Shown: positions 12,701 to 24,100 of the stretch, one piece after another
Position numbering within the stretch: position 1 is the stretch's first letter
Layout: each line of letters begins with the position of its first letter
Source: Brachionus plicatilis
Lineage: Eukaryota > Rotifera > Eurotatoria > Ploima > Brachionidae
Reading direction: 5' to 3'
DNA length: 64,000 nucleotides
Assembly (NCBI GenBank): GCA_010279815.1
Contig: QEOQ01000350.1
Span: forward strand, 110,425 to 174,424
The notes under the pieces: generated by a model
The model's input: only the letters and a program-made list of their open reading frames with translations
Database searches by the model: none
Told to the model about the DNA's origin: nothing
Made by a program: the position numbers and the translations under genes

Positions 12701-15700
12701 CCTAATATTCAATAGTTCTAGAAAAAAGGCCTGAACTCGTAAAATTACGCTATTTAACATTATTTTTAATATTTTTTTTGTAATTTTACGTAAAGCTTAC
12801 GTTACAATCATTTAATATTATTAATACGTACAAATACTTATATTTCATACGTAATGTAAAATAAGAAAATTTTTTGTAAAATATTGTAATGAAAAATATT
12901 TAGTAAATTAATAAATAATGTTTGACAATTAAATGTCAATAATTATTTACACATACCGTAAACCCTTGCGCATAGGCGCAGCAGTTAATACCAGGCCCTA
13001 CAACTACCGCAATGCGGCTAATCCCAGTCATTTCATGTAAAAAAAAATTAAAATTGAATTAAAAAGATTTTTCGCGCCTAAGACAGGATCCGGGATTTAC
13101 CATGTGGTAAACCCAGGAATTTGTCGTTTTACCGCACCAAAAACTGATTCATAACCGCGAAAAAAAAAATTAAAATAAGCATTTAAATGTCGTTATAGGT
13201 CGATTTTAATTTAAAAGTTTCGAAACAACCGCATGCGGTAAAATTAAGTTTTTAAGGAAAAAAAAACATTTTTTTAAAAAAAGAAAAAAATTGATTAAAA
13301 ATTGGTTTTGCAATTTTTCTTTTTTCTTTTTTTCTACGCTTTTTTATTGAACCAATTTTTAATCAATTTTTTTCTTTTTTTAAAAAATGTTTTTTTTTCC
13401 TTAAAAACTTAATTTTACCGCATGCGGTTGTTTCGAAACTTTTAAATTAAAATCGACCTATAACGGCATTTAAATGCTTATTTTAATTTTTTTTTTCGCG
13501 GTTATGAATCAGTTTTTGGTGCGGTAAAACGACAAATTCCTGGGTTTACCACATGGTAAATCCCGGATCCTGTCTTAGGCGCGAAAAATCTTTTTAATTC
13601 AATTTTAATTTTTTTTTACATGAAATGACTGGGATTAGCCGTATTGCGGTAGTTGTAGGGCCTGGTATTAACTGCTGCGCCTATGCGCAAGGGTTTACGG
13701 TAATTTAAAACTTTTCTTTTAATAATTTTTTTTAATTATTTGATCAACCACGAAAATTTTTATTCTGCTTATCTTTAGATCATATAGCAATTTTTTCTGT
13801 TATTGCATGATTTTTAAACTTGCTTTTTATTTTTGGTAAATTACCCATTATTTTTTGTAGCACCCTAATGCTTGATTAACATTTTTAGGAAAAAAATTGT
13901 TTGTTTTAATGAAGTCTTTGATGGTTTATGTAAAATTTTTATTTTAATATCTGGGTATAATATTGAAGCTAAATAGAGTGAGATTTTTATTGTTTTTATA
14001 TTCACTTAAATAGGATTTTGATTTTGTTTTGTATCATAATAATTAATAGAAACACAGATCGGATGAATTTATGTCAAATGGCTAATTTTGGTGGATAAAA
14101 AACAAACATTCAAAGTTAAATTATTTTTAAATTTAATTTCAAATGTTTCCTGATGGACAAACTTATAAAAATAATTAAAAATTTTATTTAAATAATTTTT
14201 ATTTTTTTTATATTGAGGTAATAAGAAGCAAGATCAAAATTCATGTAAAAAAAAATAAAATTCAATATTATCTTAAGCAGAATAGAAAAAAGTCAAGGTT
14301 GGTCGAAATTTTTGACATTTATTTGTCAAATTTTATCTATATAATTTACTAAAAAACTAAGAGGCTATTTTTCATACCAAAATTTTACAAAAAAACTGTC
14401 TTATTTTTTATATAAAATCACTAAACAAAATACAAGTATTTAGAAAAACTTTTTTTATTGTAATTTTCCCTAAAATTGTATTTCCTTGCCAACTAATATC
14501 TTTACAAGATTACGTTAGCTTACTCAAAATAACGCCAGATAACGTAATTTTAGCAATGCTTGGCTTGATGTAGAAACACTGTATAATTCATTTTTAATTA
14601 ATAAAAAAATAAATTGAAAAAAAAAATAAAATTGATGGTACTAAAAATCTCCAAAAAAATAATTACCACACGTAGTTACTTCAGAATCACCCTCGTAGTC
14701 GTTCGGGATTGATTGTTCATTTTTATTCAAATAAATTTCTTGATTTGGCAGATTTTGTGAGCTTGGCACACTTTGATTAATCTTAAAAACCTTGGACATT
14801 ATCATTACATTAAAAAAAACCATTAACCAAGACACATTCGAATCCAACTTATTTCTCATACAAACGTATATCTCATTTAGATCTTTCTTTTTAAATAAAA
14901 AATTATTTCAATAAAAAAAATTTTTTTTCCAAACTTACTTTTCTATTATGATAAAAATAAGACAACACAAGATCTAGTAAAATTTCTGTATATTTTACAT
15001 TTTGTTCACTCGGATCAGAATCAAAATACAAATTAAAACTGTTCAATAGACCAAGGTGAAAATGTTGACAATCATTTAGAGCAGTTCGAAATATTGCCGA
15101 TTTGATGTACAAATCTAAAATGATCAAAATGGCTGACTGATTGCCAAACAAATTTGGATTCAAATCAATAGTGTCAATGATGGATTTACACAAATGTCTA
15201 GTACTATTCTCACCATGAATGTCGTGCTTATATTTTATCATTAGGGCACAAATTGTCATGGGGTCCAGCAAGTCGTGGTCGTACTTTTTGGTCAGTTTGT
15301 CCACCAGCTCGTAAATATTTGCCGAATTTTTGTGCATAAAATCCGTAAATTTTTTGTTTATATTCATTTCCAGTTCTTCTTGACTGCTAGTGTAGCAATC
15401 TTTGATAAGCATGGAATCACTAGCCTTGAGCAAGCTACCATCAAAATTAAGAAGCTCTACAGAACCAATTAAAGCCAGCATTTCTTTGATATAACCACAT
15501 ACAGCATTAAACAATTTACTTTTGGTCTCATCGGCATCCTTTTCCGCCAGAAGCTTGAGCATACCTTTCTGCATATAAAACACTTCGGCAATCATGTATT
15601 TGTACAAAATTGTCTGATTTATTGAATTCTCTGATTTTTCCTCTTTGTTAATTTGGACATATTTGGCAAATTTTTTGAGACCACCAGTCAGATAATTGAC

Positions 15701-17041
15701 CAAAATGAGGCTTTTTGCTGACATTTGAACCAAAATTGTTTCTATTGATTTGAATATGTTTTTGTTCAAGTGTTCGTTTATGTTCGTAGATGTCTGATCC
15801 AGCTCTATCAGGGAATTGTCGACCAAAAGAGGGAAAAATATTGACCTACGCTTCACGACCAAGGTGTCCGAATCAGTCAGCAGTGAAAATAGATAGTCTA
15901 GTATGGGCAAGATTAGACCTTGTTTAAAACCAACATTTTCCTCAATAAATTCGTCCAGTCTGGTACAATTACAAATGCCCAATTTCTCCACTAATTCAAA
16001 AACAAGAGCTGATTTTTCACCTGAATTTAACAGTGTTAGCATTTTGATAAAAATTTTTTTCATAACACACTCTGACTTAACACTGGTAATGTCATTGTGT
16101 CTCGGATTGGAACCATGTATTGACTTTTTGCACTCGTGAGAATTGTGCTTTTTGCGCAGACAGCTCTGGTTGTGCTCTATCTTGTTCCGGTAGTCTTTGA
16201 GTTCAAGTAGAAGCTGGCTGAGTCGCTTCCAGATTGACTTGAAGTCGTCAAGCTCAAATTTGATGAGGCTGTCCAGAACAAATTCGCACACTTGATCCAG
16301 CAGTGCGATCAAGTGTGCGAAAATGGATGACACATTGGCAATGTGTGACTTGGTGGCCGAGAAACCGGTCAGCACCATAAAATCATAGATGTAGTTAACT
16401 AGCAAATTGGTGTAGAAAATTTTCAAGTCTTCCGAGTTTGACAAAGATTTGGCAATGATTTTAAATTGTTCCTGGAAGTGTTTGTTCAGTGCTGTTTGAG
16501 GCTTGATAAAGTTTTGGAAATTACGGCCTGCGTATTTTTTGCTCATGTTTTCAAAATTATTTTTATAAATTTTGTGCAGAAATTTTAAATAAATAAACTT
16601 AAAATAAGATAGAACATTTTTGTCTTGTTTTGATTGATTGAATAGAACGTCACTGAAGTTCATTAAAGCTGGACTGTTGGTGTCGTAGATGGTCTTTGTA
16701 GCACCATCATGGAATTTTAAGAACAAGTCGAGGCTGATGTTGATAAAGTCGTTCAAAGAGCCGTAGCCTGATTCCGAAAGATTGCTACTCATATATTTTG
16801 ATGTGGATGGCAGGTGTAAAAGTAGCTTTGAGCAATACTCCAGCAAGAGATCATTGAACTTGTCCGCAAAAATAAAATTTATGTCATTTTTATTTTTTTT
16901 TGTTTGCTGTAAAGTTGTCCATCCTGAACCACTTAGGATGTAATCGGCCAATTTTTCGTAGTCTGGCTGCTGTGAGTTATCTTTGTCGATCAGGCTTAGA
17001 TCTACGACAAAGTTTTCCAGTTGACGCTCGAATTGATTCAT
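1..17041 (-). CDS. LYST: LYST/mauve-like lysosomal trafficking regulator (BEACH protein), 3' end outside window
   Basis: Multi-exon gene reading right to left, starting at an ATG at 17041. In animals LYST controls size and trafficking of lysosomes and related organelles; that role is family knowledge. Identity rests on the ordered match of central and C-terminal blocks: a concanavalin-like segment, an armadillo-like segment, the phrase TEGPNRERRRL before the PH domain, and a BEACH domain with LMQYP, [20 protein letters not shown] and RQALESNYVSQNIQNWIDL. Supported exons include 14939-17041 (701 codons, helical, unlike anything specific), 14667-about 14885, 12240-12505, about 11877-12148, 11341-11823, 9755-10156, about 9540-9720, about 9320-9511, 7606-8523, 6579-7349, about 5925-6190, 2728-3737, about 2560-2653, about 2355-2497 and 1-802. 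The phase-1 junction 14667/12505 is consistent across a 2.2-kb intron full of repeats. The rest of BEACH and the WD40 repeats must lie left of position 1. Small exons and some joins are my own reading. Confidence 0.88.
1088..1521. repeat. Inverted-repeat element in a LYST intron
   Basis: Arms at 1088-1134 and 1477-1521 are reverse complements with few mismatches; both contain GCTTCCCCTAA followed by GGTCATAGCTCC (AGTGG or GGTGG between). The interior is plain AT-rich sequence without an open frame. It looks like a small non-autonomous DNA element; no clear target duplication was seen. It lies in the intron at 803-2350, which otherwise holds nothing I can recognise. Confidence 0.65.
4218..4317. 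repeat. Direct repeat, copy 1 (LYST intron)
   Basis: About 100 bp repeated in the same orientation at 5137-5236 with roughly 10% differences. Shared landmarks are AATACTTTTCAGTTTTT, GGAGTAAAAATCTTCGCCAT and TTTGTATACGAGGTTGGGA. The spacing (about 920 bp) would suit a pair of short LTR-like ends or two insertions of one element. The DNA between holds no open frame. Confidence 0.7.
5137..5236. repeat. Direct repeat, copy 2 (LYST intron)
   Basis: Second copy of the 4218-4317 repeat, same orientation, both preceded by a GTTC-CAAC-like flank. It sits in the same LYST intron, upstream (in genomic order to the right) of the PH-BEACH exons. Confidence 0.7.
5640..5822. mobile_element. Decayed MITE related to the hAT-like element at 45563
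   Basis: The right end reads GGACTTTTAAAAAACTCTG, close to the TAAACAACTCTG terminus of the element at 45563-45819, and the interior is a run of AAGTC/GACTT motifs in both orientations (CAAGTCA and TGACTTG), as in that element. The left terminus is not recognisable, so this is a degenerate copy within a LYST intron. Confidence 0.5.
6579..12505 (-). CDS. LYST: LYST central exons: concanavalin-like and armadillo-like region
   Basis: Seven or more exons. 12240-12505 and about 11877-12148 are helical. 11341-11823 holds a beta-rich stretch ending SFEIWLSQNG, and 9755-10156 has EPHIWYFLYINYDEEQH, the 'WQHLVLTY'-type strand of a concanavalin-like lectin fold placed before BEACH in LYST. About 9320-9511 and 9540-9720 continue the frame (for example QSTLDICLARIGGIEQIL). 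7606-8523 contains LSHLIIEWELWIPLE and FFDYLYLLHPESNVYI, which mirror LYST segments in the same order, and 6579-7349 contains EMLSVLPDLMLNDILN, matching the LYST 'LLILPDVLLEDVM' helix. Introns are AT-rich, mostly short. Part of this assignment uses exons too short for a simple open-frame search. Confidence 0.8.
12956..13700. mobile_element. 745-bp fold-back MITE with TA target duplication
   Basis: A nearly perfect palindrome: left arm 12956-13307, right arm 13350-13700, loop of 42 nt. The arms differ at only a handful of positions over about 350 bp. Ends are CCGTAAACCC and GGGTTTACGG, each flanked by TA (12954-12955 and 13701-13702), as expected for Tc1/mariner-like transposition. No open frame. 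It is GC-richer than its surroundings (CGCATGCGGT, CGCGCCTAAGACAGGATCC), so it is foreign to the local composition. It sits in the 2.2-kb LYST intron between exons 14667 and 12505. Confidence 0.85.
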
Positions 17042-18140
17042 TTAAGGACTTTTGAATGGAAATAAAAATTTTATTCAAATAATAAAAAAATTATTATTAT
17101 TTATCATAATTCAAATTTATCTGAAATTTCTTATGCATTATTTTTACTCTTTCAAATGAAATTTTTTAACAAAAAAACAAATCGTTGTGAATCATGTGAT
17201 TTGCATTTTCATTGTCATATTTTATATTTTCAGTCTTTAAAATTGGCAAATATTTTTTGTTTTTTTTTTTAATGTTTAAAGTCAAAAATTGATTTTTTTA
17301 GCTTTGTCAAAAAATTTTTTTAAATTAAGATTTTAAAAAATAATGTGTAAAATATTGATTAATTTAAAAGGTATTAAGAAAAAATAATAATTAAAAAAAT
17401 TGAAGAAACTATTGAAGAAATGCAGATTTTCATTTGTTGACAAACTCAGTATTGGTGGTTTGATGATAAATATCTATTTTTTCTTATTAAAAATATATTT
17501 TTTTATGTAGTTTTAAATTTTTCAGTAAAAATTAAATAATAAATTATTTAAAAAATTTATTTCTTTTTTTTTATTTTATTTCTTTACGATCTTATAAAGT
17601 AAATAATTTCATTGTGATTAAAAAAAATAAAAAATTAAACCGGAATAGTACAAAAATAATAATGATTGATGAAAGTTAAAATAATAATTATTTTTCATAT
17701 CAAAGCAATTTAAGTAAAAAAAAATTGATTTTTCTAAAAATTTATTGATTTAAATATGCTAAATTTTTATTAAATTAAGAAAAAAAAATTTAATGGAAAT
17801 TTTTAAATTAAATGGCTATTAAAATATTGAGATTGATCAAAAATTCTAAATTTTTCTTAATTGAACTCATCAGTTATTATTCAGTCTACTGAAATAATTT
17901 CTAAAAATGAATTTATCGATTTATTAATTTTTTAAGAATAACTAAATTCAAGCTTTTCCAATATTTTCAATAATTTTTGCTGAATTAATCTCGACTCGTG
18001 AATGAACTCTTCGTTTTTATGCCACTTAAAAATTATTTTAAAATCAATTTCTAAATTAAATCATTTTTACAACAACGAAATGAAAATTTTAACAATTTTA
18101 TTTTTTGATGGATAAATAAAGACATGGTTATCAAATAAAA
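17042..18140. other. Intergenic spacer LYST-BRPF, nothing recognised
   Basis: AT-rich DNA between the LYST start codon on the right-to-left gene and the BRPF stop codon. It must contain the LYST promoter and the BRPF 3' end; no clear TATA box, polyadenylation cluster or repeat stands out beyond A/T runs. Confidence 0.5.
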
Positions 18141-21100
18141 TTAAATTTTGTCATTTGCATGCTTTGCTTTATAGAATGTTGAGGATGGAATTAAGGGTCC
18201 GCTACTATTGGAAATTTTTTTGGCCTTTTTGTAAGCTTTTTCTAGCTCTTTTTTGTATCTGGTGCTCAGAAGAGGTGAATTTTCCATAAAAAGCTTGTCA
18301 TTTTCTTTGCAAAAAGGTCTCAATTTGCTCTCAGGAAGCCACAGCCTAAATACTACTTTAGAGGATTTTTTATTTTAAAATGAAAAAATACCAGGTCTTT
18401 TTCCGGTTGAACAAAAAAATAAAAAACAATTTGTCACTTTGTCTGCTGTTAATGAGAGCTAAAGAATAGTCTCTTAATTGATCTTTGTGGGGCGATGGGG
18501 CGCCGATTTGTTTCATTAAATTCTTTATTTCTTTGTCAATATTATTAGGATCAAAAATCTTTAGAAAAAAATAGATTTAAGATCGAGAATAGATTTTATC
18601 TTACTATTCCGGGAAACCAAGGCAGGCCGGGCCTTTTGGCCCAAACTACTTCAGTGTTCTGAAAGTTATTGTGAGTTATGCCGACAGAGCCTATAAAATC
18701 GATGTTGGCATCGCTCTCTTCGGTTGATTCAAAGGATTCATCGGAAAAATCATCTTTTGGAATGATCATTGGCTCAAAGGGTCCCGAGAAAATACATCCA
18801 CCACTTCCAGTGCTTCCTCTTAATAAAAATTTTTAAAAATTTAAAAAATTTTTTTTTAGCCTTACGCAAATTCACACCAATTGCCAGGAGAAACCAGCTT
18901 GAGGTCTTTTTTGCTATCACAATGGTTTAATGAACGAGTATCTCTGTCTTTGAGGGTTTTATCTATATTGCTCAGTGTGGTGAGCGATTTCGATTTTCCA
19001 ATGGATTCCGCAGGTACATTGAATTGAGTGGACAGAGCATTGGGAGATTTTTCCTCTGGTAAAATAATCTCATTGGATTTTATTAGTTTAACTTTATCGG
19101 CATCATTAAAACAGTAATTTGAAATAGATATGGTCAGATCATCAATTGATTTTCTTAAGTAGTTTGTGTTCAGATAGAAATCTCCACTGGACGAGTCATC
19201 CGAATCAGATTCAAATTTCAAAGAGCTTTTCATTGCACTAAAATAAAAATTTTTAATTTCACAATAGATTTATAAGAATTTTTCTATCGATTTTAAAAAA
19301 CAATTATGCCGAATTTTTGTTCAATTGAAATTTGAATTTAAAGCTGTCTTCTTGATAAATTTCAATTTGATACTGATGATGATAATTCACTGAAATACAT
19401 CAATTCTAGAAGGAAATATTTGAATTTAAATATTTTATGACTAATATTTAATAAATAAAATTTTCTAACAATTATTAAAAATGTGAATAATCTAAAACCA
19501 ATTTCTGTATTTACAAGTTGTGACTTTTGATCTTATCAAAAATTTTTAATCTGATTCAAGAAAAATTTAACACTAGTAATATTTTATTCAACAATAGAAT
19601 TTTATAATTAAATGTGAAAATAAATAAAACAGTTTTGTTTTGACAAGGAATGAAATTCCGAATACCTCTAATTATCCGGTACTCAAAATGGTCCTGGAAG
19701 TTCCGAAATGACTTATGATGACAAAAAAATTTTAATAAATACATCCTATTAATAAAAAAAAAATCTCTTTTTTGAAAATTTTTTTATTGAGCCTTTTTTC
19801 AACAAAACAAAATAAATCAAGAAGTTTTTTTTCGTAACAATTTTAAAAAGTGGCAATGAATTCTAGTTATAGCGAATAAATTTCGTATTTTATTTTTATT
19901 TTTTAAATAAAAATTCTTGATCCTTTTTAAATTTATTAAACAATGTAAAAATTTTCCACAAATTGCTTTTAAAATCAAAATGGATAAAAATTGTTTTCCG
20001 TTAAATGTAAAATTTATCTTATTTATAAAATAAACTGTAGATCTAAACAATTTTAAATAAAGCTATAGAGGTATCAAAGGGCTAGTTCAAATTAATAGTT
20101 ATTCATTCACCAAACAGGTCCAAAAATAAAGAAAATTGACTCAGACATTGCTTAACGTTTAAAAAAATTTAAATTTTGTTATGAAAATAAGCTGATTTTC
20201 TCTCAGAAATTTTATTGTTTTCTTTTTAAATCTATGTCGAGTTTTAGTTTTTTCAATTTAAAAAAATTATTTTTTTTTGAGAATAATGGTCACAAAAATA
20301 TTACAAATTAGTTGTGTTTAATTAAATATAAAAGTATAGGAATATAAACTAAACTGTTGATATTTTTAATTAAGACAAATAAAAGGATTTTTTTTTTATT
20401 TGTTTATTTCGAACATTTAAATTGAATCATTTAGAAATTATTTTAATATTTACAGTCTTCAAAGCTCTAGAAACTTCATCTTGTTCAAGGTTAAGATTTA
20501 AAAGATACAAATGTATTTCAGAGAGAGAGCCTTCAGTATTTTCTTCAATTTTAAATTACGTTCTTGCTTTCTTTTTCAGATTTTAAAAATTTAGATTTTT
20601 GAATCATCGCAGATGATGTTGACATTCGCATTGATGACGCATTTTGGATTAAATTTACTCAATGAAGAGTAATTTAAATCCCGAAATTGAATTTATTTTA
20701 TTAGTATTCAATTTACCACCGTGTAATATGTATTTTAGGTTTTTTTTGATTCAACATTTTTTTTTTACCTAAATTTTTGGTAAGAGATTAAAAAATTAGA
20801 TTAGTTAAATTCAAAATTAGAATTTATATTTTCCTGCGAAATAAAGAAAACAAGTAAAAAGAATCTGGTTGAATTGTTCCAAAAACAAATATTATTCAAA
20901 ATAAGTAATAAAATTTTCAAAAGATTATTTGACTGATCTTGTTGAAAATTTGTTTGAATTTCGCGTCAATGAAGATCAATGAGTGAAGATTTAGATCTTC
21001 TAAAAAATAAATATTTCGTTGGATAATTTAAGAATTAAATTTTTAAAAAAAGTTTAAAAAAAAATCCAAGTACGATAAAAAGCACATTACAAAATTAATT

Positions 21101-24100
21101 TTTTTTTTAATTTAAATTAATTTTTTTAGAGTTAAGAATAATTGAATGGTCTAAACTTTTTACATTGATTTGATTTAAATTTTGGAATTAAATCAAATTA
21201 ATAATAAATTCTTTAAGAAATCTTCAAAAAAAAATTTGATTTTTTTTTATAAATTCTTCTTGTTGAGAAACAGAATTAAAATTTCCTTTATGTTGAGAAT
21301 TGTTTTTAAGAAGTAGCTTCAATTATTTCGAGAAAAGGTACTAAGGCACATTGATAGGTTTGATTTCGAAATGATCTAATATTAGAACAAAATTTAAAGT
21401 AAAATGATATTACAAGTGCATTAAGTAAATTTCTATTTTTCAAAATTTAATTTGGTATGATTGAGTAAAATTTAGTAAACATAATTTTCAAGCGATATTT
21501 GTTCTAAAAAAATCTTAACTGAAAAACCATTGCTAATAAATTTAAATTATTTAAAATAAGTCGATTTATTTTTCAGTTATTTTTTTTATTAAAAAAGAAG
21601 CCAAATGATGCTAAATGATTAGGCAAATATTTTATTATATTTTTTATTATTTTTAATTAATATTGTTATTTGAACTAAAATTTGACAGGTTAAACAAATT
21701 TTCTTTTATAAATTTCAATTTACAATTTTATTAAGAGTTAAAATATTTTAAAAATTAAATGAGGAAAAAAAATTAAATTTTTAGTTCGATTCGTTTGATT
21801 GATTAGTTGATCCTGATATGTTCATTAAATCTTTGTTATTCGAATCACTGGCACTAATGTCAGACACAGAGTCATTCTTTGAATTCGAGATAGAGTTTTT
21901 TTTACCTTTTCTTTTAAATAAAACACTAGTTCGTCGATTAACACCTGTTTTGGAATTGTCCTGATTTTTGTTCTCCTTTTTGTCATCATTTTCATTCAGA
22001 TCTGATTTTGTGTCTTTTTTGGGCAGTGATTTTCGACTAGATCCAATTTTCGATTTTGATTTTTCATCAACAGTTTGATCCAAATCATCGGTTTCCACTC
22101 TCATGCTATTGGCGTCTAAATCTTCGTCATTCATTTCACTTTTGTTTAATTCAGAGGAAATTACTGGTTTCAGTCTTTTGTTGGGTGAGATTGGAGCAGC
22201 CCACATTTCCAAACCCTTGAGTTCTTTCATAGAGACTCGATTGCGTTTTTTCGGTTGACTTTCTTCCGAGTCCTTTGATTCATTTTTTTCATTGTCACTC
22301 TCAGACTCATTTTCGGACTCGTCTAAATTTTTATCTTCATCTTTTTGGGCTTCAAAAATTGAAGCTAAGTCAGGATTTATCCGTAAACTTTTTCGACTTG
22401 GTCTAATATTTGCTTGTAATGGTGTCTCACTTGGATTTTCTGGAGGTAATTTTTTTTCTTGTTTCTCGGTAGTATTGAATTTTTCCTGCTCAATTTTATC
22501 ATGGACTGGTGATTTTTCCAAGCTGAGTCGTAGGGCCGATTGCCGTGAACGTGTTGATGCATTTGTTTTTGGAGTAGCTGTCTTTTTACTACTGGTAGAT
22601 GGTGTACCAATTTTGGCTATCTTTTTTATTTCTTTAAAAAATTTATATGCTATTTATTTTGGCAATTAAAATAAAAGATTTAATAAAAAGTATTTTTGAA
22701 CTAAAAGTTAAAATGGGAGGAAGACAAAATATAGAAAGGCAAAATGTAGATTTTTCTCCAAAATATAGAAAGACAAAATATAGACTAGGACTATATGTAA
22801 AAAATTATAGAAAATTTTATTTATTTATTTATTTTATTATTAGATTCAATTAGACACTAGAAGACATTTAACTGTTCCGAAAGTTGTAGAATTATTCAGG
22901 AGAGAGCAAAATAAAGTAGATTCAGATAAGCTTAGAATTAAAAACGGTGATCAATTTAAACCAAAAAAATACAAACATGAGACTAATTTGAGAATTTTAC
23001 GATTAGTGACAGATTATAAAAGTGAGAATATTGAAGCATTTTTAGAAGGTTTAGGAAATAATTTACTAATTGACAAAGAAAAAAATTGAAATAATTATTA
23101 ATTAGACTATTTATTCATTGTATCTTTTTTTTCTACATTTTTTTTTCAGGTAAATTCTATATTATCCAATAAAAAATCGGTTTCTACATTTTGTCTTTCT
23201 ATATTTTGTCACACTGCCGTTAAAATAAAAACTAAATTGTGAAAAGACTAAAAATTCTATCTTCAAAATCGTACTAGGGTAGCATTGGAGCATGAATTTA
23301 TCTTTATGGCTAAATTTTTTTGACAAGAATTTAAATAATTCAATTTTATTTTTTTTGTGAAAAAATTAAGATCAAAATTTAATTTTTTTTACTATATTAC
23401 CATAAAGTTGTTCACTTTTAAATTTAAATCAAAAAAATAAATAAGAGTTTCAAAAATACCATTGAAATAATCTTAAAATGAAAAAAATTAAATGGTCATT
23501 TAAAATCAATTTTTGAGTAAAGTATTGATTCAAAAGATTCAATGGCAAATAGAATAATTTTTAAAAAATACATAATAAACAAACAACTATATTTCAGAGT
23601 TCTTTGAATTTCAGATTCCTTTTTAGATTTATAAAAATTGAATATTCAGAGTTTCAAAAAATTCAAAAAAATCCAAAAAAGCATTTTTTTAATCTAACTT
23701 GACTCGCTGAACAAAAAAAAATTTGGTTCAAAATATTATTCTTGGATACCTTGATAAAGGGTACCTAACTTAGGGAGGTTACAGCTCCATACGCAGTCGA
23801 GGGAAATTCCCGGTAACCTTATTATCAATTAAACTATCAGAGCAATCGTTTCTTTACTAAGGAATTTTTTATGTTTTAGGAAGAGATCACTTTTTTAGGT
23901 CCGAATGACTGAAAAATCAGCTCTTGTCAGATTTTTGTATTCATTATAAAATAAATTTACAATTTTAAATTTATTCAGGCTAATTATTCTCATTGACAAT
24001 TAATAATTTTAAGTTCAATTAGTAAAAATAATACAGTGAATAAAATAAAAATACTAAATAAAAATTTAGTAAAATCATTCCTAATTTTGTTAAGAAAAAT

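Noticed and set aside
19817..20050. 77-codon minus-strand frame
   Set aside because: Lys/Asn/Phe/Ile composition of random A/T-rich DNA; no splice context.
21781..22521. A separate gene starting at 22521 and ending ESN-stop at 21781
   Set aside because: The apparent start is a TTG; the frame extends upstream to an acceptor at 22632 in phase with BRPF exon 2, and a good donor at 21906 precedes the stop, so it is better read as a BRPF exon.
22647..22853. Plus-strand 68-codon frame over the left end of the 22715 transposon
   Set aside because: It reads through the terminal repeat and across the element boundary; the only coding-like part of this element is the later exon after about 22850.
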